From an uncultured Opitutaceae bacterium (GTDB lineage Bacteria > Verrucomicrobiota > Verrucomicrobiia > Opitutales > Opitutaceae): 64,000 nucleotides of DNA. Every line of letters starts with the position of its first letter. Position 1 is the stretch's first letter. Below are positions 33,716 through 43,943 of this stretch, piece after piece. Position numbers and translations under genes: made by a program. The stretch covers positions 6,282-70,281 of the forward strand of contig CALFXL010000039.1 in NCBI GenBank assembly GCA_937958045.1, in the 5' to 3' direction. The notes under the pieces were generated by a model. That model was given only the letters and a program-made list of their open reading frames with translations. It was not told where the DNA came from and did no database searches.

Positions 33716-34498
33716 CTAGCGGACGACGGCCGAGGCTTCGGGCGGCGACATCTCCATCGCACGAAGAGAACCTGTTTCGGTGAAGTCGAAGAGGACGCGA
33801 CGTCGTGCGAGCGATGCGTGGCTCACGTGTGCATCGAGCTCGGCTTGTTGTTCGTCCATGATCGGTTGAATCGCGACGGTGATCGACGCGCGATCGGCGG
33901 CGTGACGAACGATCGCTTGTTGTCCGGGACGCAGCGTTTGCGCGGGAGAGTTCGATCCGCGACCGCTGGCATCAACGCGACCTTCGATTAGAAACACGCG
34001 TGTTTCGAGATCGCTGACTTCAACTGCGCATTTGCGTCCGTGTACCATAATGTCCGCGTGCGGCGTGTGAATCGTCACACGACTTTCCGGTTGTAGCGCG
34101 CCGGTGACGAAGGCGAGCGCGCCGCGATGCGCTTTAATCGCGAGCTGCGATGCGGAAGGTTCGGCATCGAGATCGTTGCGCACGGCTGGAAACACTTGCT
34201 GGGAAAACTCCAGAATTTCGACGTGCGTTCTTTCGCCGAGATGCAGCGCGGTGTTGTTGGAAAACACCAGCGTCGTTTGCGAAGCGCCGTCGGTAGAGAT
34301 GTGCGTTCTCTCCGCGAGAGTGGATTGCTTCGGTGTCAGCGATTGAGGCTGATCGTTGTCCGCGCGTTGGAACGTCGCTTGGCCGTGAACACCGGCGACA
34401 AAAAGCTGTCCGGCGATTTGCGCGTGCAACCCTGAACCGGCGGTCAGCATGAAAAGCGCAATCGCTCGTGCGAATAAGTGCACGTGACACATTTTCAT
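33716..34498 (-). CDS. FecR-domain exported protein
   Basis: 260 residues with a signal peptide (MKMCHVHLFARAIALFMLTAGSGLHA). The body has the FecR-domain layout: an N-terminal QATFQRADNDQPQSL-type strand, ISTDGASQTTLVFSNNTALHLGERTHVEIL, then RGALAFVTGALQPESRVTIHTPHADIMVHG and GRVDASG. This fold is used in anti-sigma/FecR proteins but also in many stand-alone envelope proteins. No sigma factor lies nearby, so the latter is more likely. The ATG at 34498 lies 20 bases after leuS on the same strand. Confidence 0.82.
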   Translation of the reverse strand: MKMCHVHLFARAIALFMLTAGSGLHAQIAGQLFVAGVHGQATFQRADNDQPQSLTPKQSTLAERTHISTDGASQTTLVFSNNTALHLGERTHVEILEFSQQVFPAVRNDLDAEPSASQLAIKAHRGALAFVTGALQPESRVTIHTPHADIMVHGRKCAVEVSDLETRVFLIEGRVDASGRGSNSPAQTLRPGQQAIVRHAADRASITVAIQPIMDEQQAELDAHVSHASLARRRVLFDFTETGSLRAMEMSPPEASAVVR

Positions 34499-34518
34499 GC
34501 CGGCGAGCCGGTGCGGAA

Positions 34519-37107
<2,589 letters not shown>

Positions 37108-37318
37108 CGGAGGAAACCGAACACCGTGAAGAATTCCCCAGCACCGTCAACGTCGCTCGGTGCAACCGACGTCGGCAAATGGGCGATGCCCTGTCGGGTT
37201 TCCCGGCGGTTTGGCGCATGAGGAAATGACCAAACCCTTTGGTCATCCTGACGCGTGGAGCGCGGGCGGTTATGCCGTCTGTAACCAACGCCAGCCTTCC
37301 TCTCATCGCCTTTACCCC

Positions 37319-40159
37319 ATGAGTTCATCGCTCTCCCGATTCCTTCGACGCACATTTGTCAGCGCGCTGACGGCTGGCTTGGCCGCGAGCCAAGCGCAGG
37401 CGCAGACGCCGACCTTCGCCAACGCGACCGTACACGATCCCTCAATCGTCAAGGAGGGCTCGACATACTACGTGTTCGGCTCGCACATGGCCGCGGCCAG
37501 TTCGACAGACTTGATGTCGTGGACACAAATTTCCACAAGCGCCGCCACGCCGAATCCGCTGATCAAAAACCAGGCTCCGCGCACCGAGTTCGCCGAAGCG
37601 CTGACTTACGCGCAGACCGACACCTTTTGGGCGCCGGACGTCATCAAACTCGCGGACGGAAAGTTTTATTATTACTACTGCGCCTGCAAAGGCGACTCGC
37701 CGCTGAGTGCGCTCGGTCTGGCCCGCGCCGACGCCATCACCGGGCCCTATGAAAATCTAGGTCTCCTGCTGAAGTCTGGAAAAGCGGACAGTTTTCCGGA
37801 GGTCGGCACTTACAACGCCAATATCCATCCCAACGTAGTCGATCCCGCAGTCTTCTACGATCACACGGGAAAACTCTGGATGGTGTACGGCTCGTACTCC
37901 GGCGGTATTTTTATTCTCGAACTCGATCCCGCCACGGGCACGCCGAAGGCCGGCCAGGGTTACGGCAAACGACTCATGGGCGGAAATCACGCCCGTATCG
38001 AAGGCGCGTACATCATCTATACGCCGGAGACCGGTTATTATCATATGTTCGTGTCATACGGCGGCCTCGATGCCACCGGCGGCTACAACATCCGCGCGGG
38101 ACGCTCGCTCAATCCCGATGGTCCGTATCTCGACGCCGCAGGCAAAGATCTGACCGATGTGCGCGGAGCGCCAGGTACATTTTTCGACGATGCATCGATC
38201 GCTCCGCATGGCGCGAAACTCATGGGCAACTGGCAGTTTCTTCATCACCCGAGCGAGCCGCGCACGGCGAGTCGCGGGTATGTTTCGCCCGGCCACTGTT
38301 CCATGTATCGCGACGAAGCGACGGGGAAATATTTCCTCGTATTTCACACGCGTTTCGCCGGCAGCGGTGAGACGCACGAAGTGCGCGTACACCAGCTTTA
38401 TTTGAACGCCGACGGCTGGCTCGTCGCGGCACCGCATCGCTACGCGGGAGAAACGCTCGGCACCGTCACCGCCGCGGAGATCCCCGGCACGTTTAAGCTG
38501 ATCAACCACGGCAAAGACATCTCCGCGACAGTCAAAACCTCGACCGTGATCACACTCGCCTCCGATGGCTCGATCTCCGGTGCGTCGACCGGCAGCTGGC
38601 AACTCACAGACGATCACTACGCCACGATCACGATCGGCGGCACGACCTACAAAGGTGTGTTTTCCCGCCAGTGGGACGAGGATAATCAAGTCTGGACGTT
38701 GTCCTTCAGCGCGCTTGCCAACGACAATGTTTCCATTTGGGGCACGAAGGTCGTTCCTGGCGACGCGGTCAGCCAATCCGTGACCACCGGCCACGCGGTC
38801 AATCTCACCGCGCCGTCCGATCTGACGTCCGTTCAGTGGCAGATCTTCACCAACGGTGCGTGGCAAAATCTCAACAACGACGCCACGTACAGCGGCGTCA
38901 CCACAACCACGCTGACCATCGCCAACGCCGGCGCGTCGCTCAACGGCGCGCGTTATCGCTACCTCGGCAGCAACGCCGCCGGTGGCGTTTCCGGTTTGCC
39001 CGTCACACTCGCGGTGAATCCCGCGCTTTTCGCGGCGCCGACGGCGATCGCGGTGGATGGCACCGGCACACTCTACGTCAGCGATTCGACCGATCACACC
39101 ATTCGCAAAGTCACTTCGGCCGGCGTCACCACTGTTTTGGCCGGCACGTCTGGCAGCATGGGCTCGACCGACGCGACGGGCAGCGCGGCGCTTTTTCGCG
39201 CACCCGCGGGACTCGCGCTCGATAGCGCCGGCAATCTCTACGTGGCCGACACCGGCAATTCGACCATTCGCAAAATTACCTCCGCTGGCGTCGTCACCAC
39301 GCTCGCCGGCTCATCCGGTGCGAGCGGCAACACCGATGGCACCGGCACCGCCGCACGCTTTTCGGCTCCGGCCGATCTCGCCGCCACGGGCGCGGGCATT
39401 CTTTATGTTGCCGACACGGGCAACCACATGATCCGCCGCATCGATACCGCGGGTGCCGTGACGACTTTCGCCGGTACTGCAGGAGCCAATGGCACCGCCG
39501 ACGGCACGGGCGCGGCCGCGCGTTTTAACGGACCCGCCGGCGTCGCCGTGAGCAGCGGCGGCGATGTTTTTGTCGCCGACACGGTCAATAACACGTTGCG
39601 CAAAATCACGTCCGCCGGTGTCGTCACCACGTTCGCCGGCACCTACGGCATTGCCGGGCACGACGACGGCTCGGGTGCGCTGGCGACGTTTAGCGGTCCC
39701 ACTGGCGCGGCGATCGATGGCAATGGAAACCTCTTCCTCGCCGACACGCAGAACTCGACCATCCGCAAAATCACGTCGGACGGTGCAGTCACGACCTTTG
39801 CTGGTTTGCCGGGCGTCGCCGGACTCAAGGACGGTATTGGTTCCGATGCGTGGTTCAACAAACCGCGCGACATCGCGATCGACAGCGCGGGCAATGTCTA
39901 TGTCGCCGACACCGGCAACGCCGCCTTGCGCAAAATCACACCGGCGGGCGTCGTCACCACGCTTACATTAACCGCCGGCACAACGAACCCGGGCGGAGGC
40001 AACGGTGGCGGTGGCAATCCACCTCCGTCGAATCCGCCGCCTTCAGGTGGCGGCGGTGGAGGCGGCGGAGGCGGCGGTGGATCGCCGAGCATCGTTTTCT
40101 TCGCTGCGCTCGCAGTGCTTTCCGCGCTGCGGTTTCGCCGTTTCCTGCAGGTTGCTTAA
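37319..40159 (+). CDS. Secreted GH43 arabinanase-like protein with NHL repeats and Gly-rich C-terminal sorting tail
   Basis: 946 residues. A signal peptide (1-28) is followed by a GH43 five-blade domain (about 33-370). The candidate catalytic residues are Asp40 (VHDPSIV), Asp near 175 (VVDPAVFYD) and Glu near 228 (RIEGAYII). A lipocalin-like GH43 C-terminal domain (about 380-480, SWQLTDDHYATITIGGTTYKG), an Ig-like segment (480-565) and six NHL beta-propeller repeats (570-880) come next. A Pro/Gly tract, a hydrophobic helix and a basic end (LRFRRFLQVA) form a GlyGly-CTERM-like anchor. The probable role is arabinan attack at the cell surface. The signal peptide fixes the start at 37319. Confidence 0.9.
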   Translation: MSSSLSRFLRRTFVSALTAGLAASQAQAQTPTFANATVHDPSIVKEGSTYYVFGSHMAAASSTDLMSWTQISTSAATPNPLIKNQAPRTEFAEALTYAQTDTFWAPDVIKLADGKFYYYYCACKGDSPLSALGLARADAITGPYENLGLLLKSGKADSFPEVGTYNANIHPNVVDPAVFYDHTGKLWMVYGSYSGGIFILELDPATGTPKAGQGYGKRLMGGNHARIEGAYIIYTPETGYYHMFVSYGGLDATGGYNIRAGRSLNPDGPYLDAAGKDLTDVRGAPGTFFDDASIAPHGAKLMGNWQFLHHPSEPRTASRGYVSPGHCSMYRDEATGKYFLVFHTRFAGSGETHEVRVHQLYLNADGWLVAAPHRYAGETLGTVTAAEIPGTFKLINHGKDISATVKTSTVITLASDGSISGASTGSWQLTDDHYATITIGGTTYKGVFSRQWDEDNQVWTLSFSALANDNVSIWGTKVVPGDAVSQSVTTGHAVNLTAPSDLTSVQWQIFTNGAWQNLNNDATYSGVTTTTLTIANAGASLNGARYRYLGSNAAGGVSGLPVTLAVNPALFAAPTAIAVDGTGTLYVSDSTDHTIRKVTSAGVTTVLAGTSGSMGSTDATGSAALFRAPAGLALDSAGNLYVADTGNSTIRKITSAGVVTTLAGSSGASGNTDGTGTAARFSAPADLAATGAGILYVADTGNHMIRRIDTAGAVTTFAGTAGANGTADGTGAAARFNGPAGVAVSSGGDVFVADTVNNTLRKITSAGVVTTFAGTYGIAGHDDGSGALATFSGPTGAAIDGNGNLFLADTQNSTIRKITSDGAVTTFAGLPGVAGLKDGIGSDAWFNKPRDIAIDSAGNVYVADTGNAALRKITPAGVVTTLTLTAGTTNPGGGNGGGGNPPPSNPPPSGGGGGGGGGGGGSPSIVFFAALAVLSALRFRRFLQVA
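39028..39970 (+). repeat. Six tandem NHL-repeat units in the GH43 gene
   Basis: Units of about 55 codons recur, each with a variant of GNLYVADTGNSTIRKI, an S/TAGVVTTFAG strand and a DGTGAAARF-type loop. Copies 2-5 are most alike, giving near-repeats at DNA level that could recombine. Six blades suggest a complete NHL propeller. Confidence 0.85.
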
Positions 40160-40269
40160 GCGTTTTTGTTAACGCGGCATCGGATTTTTTGAGACGCTGA
40201 CGTGCATGCTGCGCGCCAGCGTTTTTTTTGCTGCTTGGCGCGCGAGGCACGATGTCTTCCCATGCGATC

Positions 40270-40875
40270 ATGTTCACAGGCATCGTCGAAGAAACCGGCC
40301 GCGTGATCTCCTTTACACAGGAGAAAGCGGCTTGGCGTTTGAAGATCGCCGCGCGCACCACGTTGGAAGGGCTCGCGCTGGGCGATAGCATCGCCGTCAA
40401 CGGTTGCTGTTTGACCGTGGTCGCATTCGACGCGGCGCACATGGAGTTCGACTTGCTCGAAGAAACGCGCCGCCTGACCAGCATTTCTGCCATCGGTGTC
40501 GGCTCGTTGGTTAATCTTGAGCGCAGCCTCCGTTTCGACGGCAAAGTCGGCGGACATTTTGTGACCGGTCACGTCGATGGCTTGGGCACGATCGACGTTT
40601 TTGAACCACGCGGTGCCGATCGTTATCTCCGCGTGCGTGCCCCGGAGGGCAAAGGTCGCTATCTCGTCCACAAAGGCAGCATCGCGATCGATGGCATTTC
40701 ACTCACGATCGCGGAAGTGGACGGCGACAGTTTTGCCGTGTGGTTGATTCCGCACACGGTCGCCGTGACCAATCTTCAAACCAAACGCGCGGGCGATCCC
40801 GTGAATCTCGAATTCGATCTTTTGGGTAAGTACGTCGAGAAACTCCTCGCGTATCCCGCGGCCTCGAAGGCCTGA
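40270..40875 (+). CDS. ribE: Riboflavin synthase alpha chain
   Basis: A 201-residue enzyme dismutating 6,7-dimethyl-8-ribityllumazine to riboflavin. Its two lumazine-binding repeats are clear: MFTGIVEETGRV with GDSIAVNGCCLTV in the first half and GHFVTGHVDGLGTI with GSIAIDGISLTIAEV in the second. The start MFTGIVEE is the family N-terminus, so the ATG at 40270 is preferred to an in-frame codon at 40228. Only about 110 bases lie upstream; I do not see an FMN riboswitch there. The next gene begins 5 bases downstream. Confidence 0.96.
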   Translation: MFTGIVEETGRVISFTQEKAAWRLKIAARTTLEGLALGDSIAVNGCCLTVVAFDAAHMEFDLLEETRRLTSISAIGVGSLVNLERSLRFDGKVGGHFVTGHVDGLGTIDVFEPRGADRYLRVRAPEGKGRYLVHKGSIAIDGISLTIAEVDGDSFAVWLIPHTVAVTNLQTKRAGDPVNLEFDLLGKYVEKLLAYPAASKA

Positions 40876-40880
40876 CGATC

Positions 40881-41825
40881 ATGCGCGCCGCGCTCACTGC
40901 TATCGCCGACGAATTGAAACGCCTCCGCTCGCGAGGCGTGAAAAGCGTGCCGGTTTCCGCCGAGGCGCTAATCGCGTTGCGCCGTGCCGTCGAAGCGCGC
41001 CAGGCCACTGCGCCAACTCCGCAGTCCGCATCGACGCGCGCGAGGGAGGAGGAAGTTCCTTCGGCCGCGCCATCCTCGCGTGTCGAACCAACACCTTCAC
41101 GCGCGGTTCGTCCCGCTCCGATCGTCGCGCCGGCTCCGGCTGCTCCGCAACTGCCACCTCCACCTGTCGTGACGTTGCCCGAAGGCGACAAGAAGACGCG
41201 TTGGGATGCGTTGTACGCGATGGTGACCAACGATCCGGTTTGTCGCGAACAAGTGCGTCCTGGCAAAAAGGTCGTGCTGGGCGTCGGCAATCTCGATGCG
41301 CGCATTTTCTTCTGTGGCGAAGCGCCCGGCGCGGAAGAGGAAGTGCAGGGCGAACCGTTTGTCGGTCCGGCCGGACAACTGCTCACGAAGATGATCCTCG
41401 GGATGGGGCTGAAGCGTGAGGAAGTTTACATCGGCAACATCATGAATTGGCGTCCCACGTTACCGACGCCGCCCGGCCAGCCCCAGATCGGCAATCGTCC
41501 GCCGACCGCCGAGGAGATGGCGTATTGTCTGCCGTATCTGCGCGCGCAGATCGATATCGTGAATCCGGAGCTGATCGTGGCGCTCGGTTCGACCGCCGCG
41601 CAGGGGCTTTTCGGATTCGGCAGTTTCAAAACGCTCGGCGAAATTCGAGGACGTTGGAAACCGTTCTTCGAAAAGCCGGTCATGGTGACCTACCACCCGT
41701 CTTACATTCTGAGAAATCCCACGAACCGCTCCAAACGCGCGATCTGGGAGGACCTTCTCAAGGTCATGGAGCGAGCCTCGCTCCCCATCTCGGAAAAGCA
41801 ACGGGGCTATTTCCTGGATAAATGA
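40881..41825 (+). CDS. Family 4-like uracil-DNA glycosylase with incomplete Fe-S ligands
   Basis: 314 residues. After a Pro/Ala-rich N-terminal ~100 residues comes a uracil-DNA glycosylase domain with motif 1 GEAPGAEEEVQGEPFVGPAGQ and motif 2 TYHPSYILRNP. This enzyme class excises uracil from DNA. Family 4 enzymes normally bind a 4Fe-4S cluster through CxxC, KCRP and a fourth Cys. Here the first pair reads DPVC and the third site reads NWRP, leaving only two of the four cysteines (the second in AYCLPYLRAQ). It is preceded by ribE and overlaps opgG by ATGA. Confidence 0.88.
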   Translation: MRAALTAIADELKRLRSRGVKSVPVSAEALIALRRAVEARQATAPTPQSASTRAREEEVPSAAPSSRVEPTPSRAVRPAPIVAPAPAAPQLPPPPVVTLPEGDKKTRWDALYAMVTNDPVCREQVRPGKKVVLGVGNLDARIFFCGEAPGAEEEVQGEPFVGPAGQLLTKMILGMGLKREEVYIGNIMNWRPTLPTPPGQPQIGNRPPTAEEMAYCLPYLRAQIDIVNPELIVALGSTAAQGLFGFGSFKTLGEIRGRWKPFFEKPVMVTYHPSYILRNPTNRSKRAIWEDLLKVMERASLPISEKQRGYFLDK

Positions 41826-43339
41826 AACGACTCACTTTCGCCGCACTCGCCGCGTGTATCCTCACCGCCACTACACGCGGCGCGGATCTTCCGTTCGATT
41901 TCGAAGTCCTGCAATTTCGCGCCAAGCAACTCGCCGCGCGCCCGCACGCATCGCATCAGGTCTCAATTCCGGATTCGCTCACGAAACTTACGTACGATCA
42001 ATACCGCGACATCCGCTTCGACACGACGCGCGCTTGGTGGCTCGCCGAAGAACTGCCGTTTCAACTGCAGTTTTTTCATCCCGGTTTCATTTACAACAAA
42101 ACCGTTCAGCTCCACGAAGTCGCAGGCGGACGCGAACGCTTGATTCCGTTTTCGCCGCAACTGTTCACGTACGGGAAAAACACCGACATCGGCGAAGTGC
42201 CGGGCGACATCGGCTTCACCGGTTTCCGCATTCACTACGCGCTGAACACGCCCGAATACCTCGACGAGCTCGCCGTTTTCCAAGGTGCGAGCTATTTCCG
42301 CGCGCTCGGTCAGAAGATGCACTATGGGCTTTCTGCGCGCGGTCTCGCGATCAACACCGCCGAACCCGGCGGCGAAGAGTTCCCGGTTTTCGAAGAGTTC
42401 TGGATCGAGCGCCCCGACGACAACTCGTCCGGGATCGTCGTGTACGCGTTGCTCGATAGCGTGAGCGTCGCCGGCGCGTATCGTTTTGTGATCACGCCCG
42501 GACCTTCGACAGTGATGCGCGTGAAAGCGGCGCTGTATTTCCGCAGCGATTCGGTCGCCAAGACCGTCGGTCTCGCACCGCTCACGAGCATGTTTTGGTT
42601 CGGCGAAAATTCTGCGTCGCGCGAAGGCGATTTGCGCCCCGAAGTGCACGATTCCGACGGCATCCAGATTCAGACCGGACGCGGCGAATGGATTTGGCGT
42701 CCGCTCACCAATCCGCGCGCAGTGCGTGTCGCCGCGTTTTCCGATGAAAACCCCAAGGGCTTCGGTCTCGTGCAGCGCGATCGAAACTTCTTCAGCTACG
42801 AAGATCTCGAGGCCGCGTATCATCTGCGTCCGAGCACGTGGGTGGAGCCGATCGGCGATTGGGGACGCGGCTCTGTGCGACTCGTCGAGATTCCGACGCC
42901 CGACGAAACGCGCGACAACATCGTGGCGTTCTGGTCGCCGGAGAAATTGCCTGAGCCCGGCACGCCGTTGGTGTTCGAGTATAATCTACATTGGTTCATC
43001 GAAGGGCAGGGCGGGCGTCGTCCACCCGCGGGATTCACCGTTTCCACGCGCGAAGGTTCGTCCAAAACGCATCAGCCCGAGCTGCGCCGCTTCTGGGTCG
43101 ATTTCGACGGGCTCAGTCTTCGCACCGTCGGCGCCACCAATATCGAAGCGGTGGTCACAGTCGGCGAGGGCGCCACGCTCGAGCATCAGTACGTCCAAAA
43201 AAATCCCTACAACGGCACCTGGCGTGTCGCGTTTGCGATCAAGCCCGATGGATCCGGCCGGCCGGTGGAGCTGCGTTGCTTCCTGAAAAACGAGCCTCAT
43301 ATCCTCACCGAGACATGGAGCCACCTGTGGACCCCGTAG
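41822..43339 (+). CDS. opgG: Glucan biosynthesis protein G (periplasmic)
   Basis: A 505-residue periplasmic protein needed for osmoregulated periplasmic glucan synthesis, probably acting on glucan branching or backbone processing. A signal peptide (about 1-20) precedes the MdoG core: PFDFEVLQFRAKQLAARPH, LTYDQYRDIRFD, FQLQFFHPGFIYNKTVQLHEV, EFPVFEEFWIERP and NFFSYEDLEAAYHLRPSTWVEP. A C-terminal immunoglobulin-like domain follows. It overlaps the uracil glycosylase stop (ATGA) and the next gene by about 25 bases, so the locus is tightly coupled. Confidence 0.95.
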   Translation: MKRLTFAALAACILTATTRGADLPFDFEVLQFRAKQLAARPHASHQVSIPDSLTKLTYDQYRDIRFDTTRAWWLAEELPFQLQFFHPGFIYNKTVQLHEVAGGRERLIPFSPQLFTYGKNTDIGEVPGDIGFTGFRIHYALNTPEYLDELAVFQGASYFRALGQKMHYGLSARGLAINTAEPGGEEFPVFEEFWIERPDDNSSGIVVYALLDSVSVAGAYRFVITPGPSTVMRVKAALYFRSDSVAKTVGLAPLTSMFWFGENSASREGDLRPEVHDSDGIQIQTGRGEWIWRPLTNPRAVRVAAFSDENPKGFGLVQRDRNFFSYEDLEAAYHLRPSTWVEPIGDWGRGSVRLVEIPTPDETRDNIVAFWSPEKLPEPGTPLVFEYNLHWFIEGQGGRRPPAGFTVSTREGSSKTHQPELRRFWVDFDGLSLRTVGATNIEAVVTVGEGATLEHQYVQKNPYNGTWRVAFAIKPDGSGRPVELRCFLKNEPHILTETWSHLWTP

Positions 43340-43911
43340 CACCGTCGACACGCTTTCGTCCCCGCACGGGAACGATGGAAGCGTGGAACGCCGCCTATGT
43401 TCGTGTTGAGGACTACCTGCGCGCCCACCGCATCCACAATCGTCTTCACCAAAGCCGCCTGATTCAGGCCGTGCTCGAACGCGCCGCTCGCCGTCACGAA
43501 ACGAATCCCGCGCTCGAACCAACGACGCTCGCCGCCGAGGAAATCGAGGCTGCGATGGACGAATGGTTCGCGGGCATTCTCGACGATAAAAACATTCCAC
43601 CCGATCGCATCGCCGCGGCGGGACGCGTCGCGCTGTTGATTTCGGACGGCCCGCAGAAATGGCCGTACGCATTTCTCGATCGTCATCACGTGCCGCCGGA
43701 CTTCGCGCGCGCGATGCGCGAGAGTTCCATGCAGGCCGGGCCCGACATGCAGTTTTCCAACATGGTGCCACGTCCGATCGATTTCGGAACCATCAGCGAA
43801 GCGGCCGGGGAAACGCTCGAGCGTTTCGAGAAATGGCCCGTGCTGCGCACGCTGGTGTTGTGGGCGGTTTTCCTCGCGACGCTGCTCGCCATTTTCCGCG
43901 CCACGCGATGA
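43315..43911 (+). CDS. Unknown tail-anchored protein between opgG and opgH
   Basis: 198 residues from ATG 43315 (or 178 from 43375). I do not recognise a named family. The N-terminal two-thirds is helical and charged (WNAAYVRVEDYLRAHRIHNR, LIQAVLERAARRHETNP, EIEAAMDEWFAGIL). The C-terminus has one transmembrane helix (VLRTLVLWAVFLATLLAIF), so the bulk is probably cytoplasmic. The combined size of this protein and OpgH (198 + 715) is near that of one-piece OpgH, whose N-terminal cytoplasmic region is missing here. That suggests this gene may supply that part. It overlaps opgG and ends 32 bases before opgH. Confidence 0.8.
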   Translation: MEPPVDPVAPSTRFRPRTGTMEAWNAAYVRVEDYLRAHRIHNRLHQSRLIQAVLERAARRHETNPALEPTTLAAEEIEAAMDEWFAGILDDKNIPPDRIAAAGRVALLISDGPQKWPYAFLDRHHVPPDFARAMRESSMQAGPDMQFSNMVPRPIDFGTISEAAGETLERFEKWPVLRTLVLWAVFLATLLAIFRATR

Positions 43912-43943
43912 ACGCGTTTTCCAGCGACCTCTGACACCTTTCC

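Noticed and set aside
40160..40269. FMN riboswitch upstream of riboflavin synthase
   Set aside because: The interval is only about 110 bases and lacks the conserved RFN-element sequences; nothing supports it.
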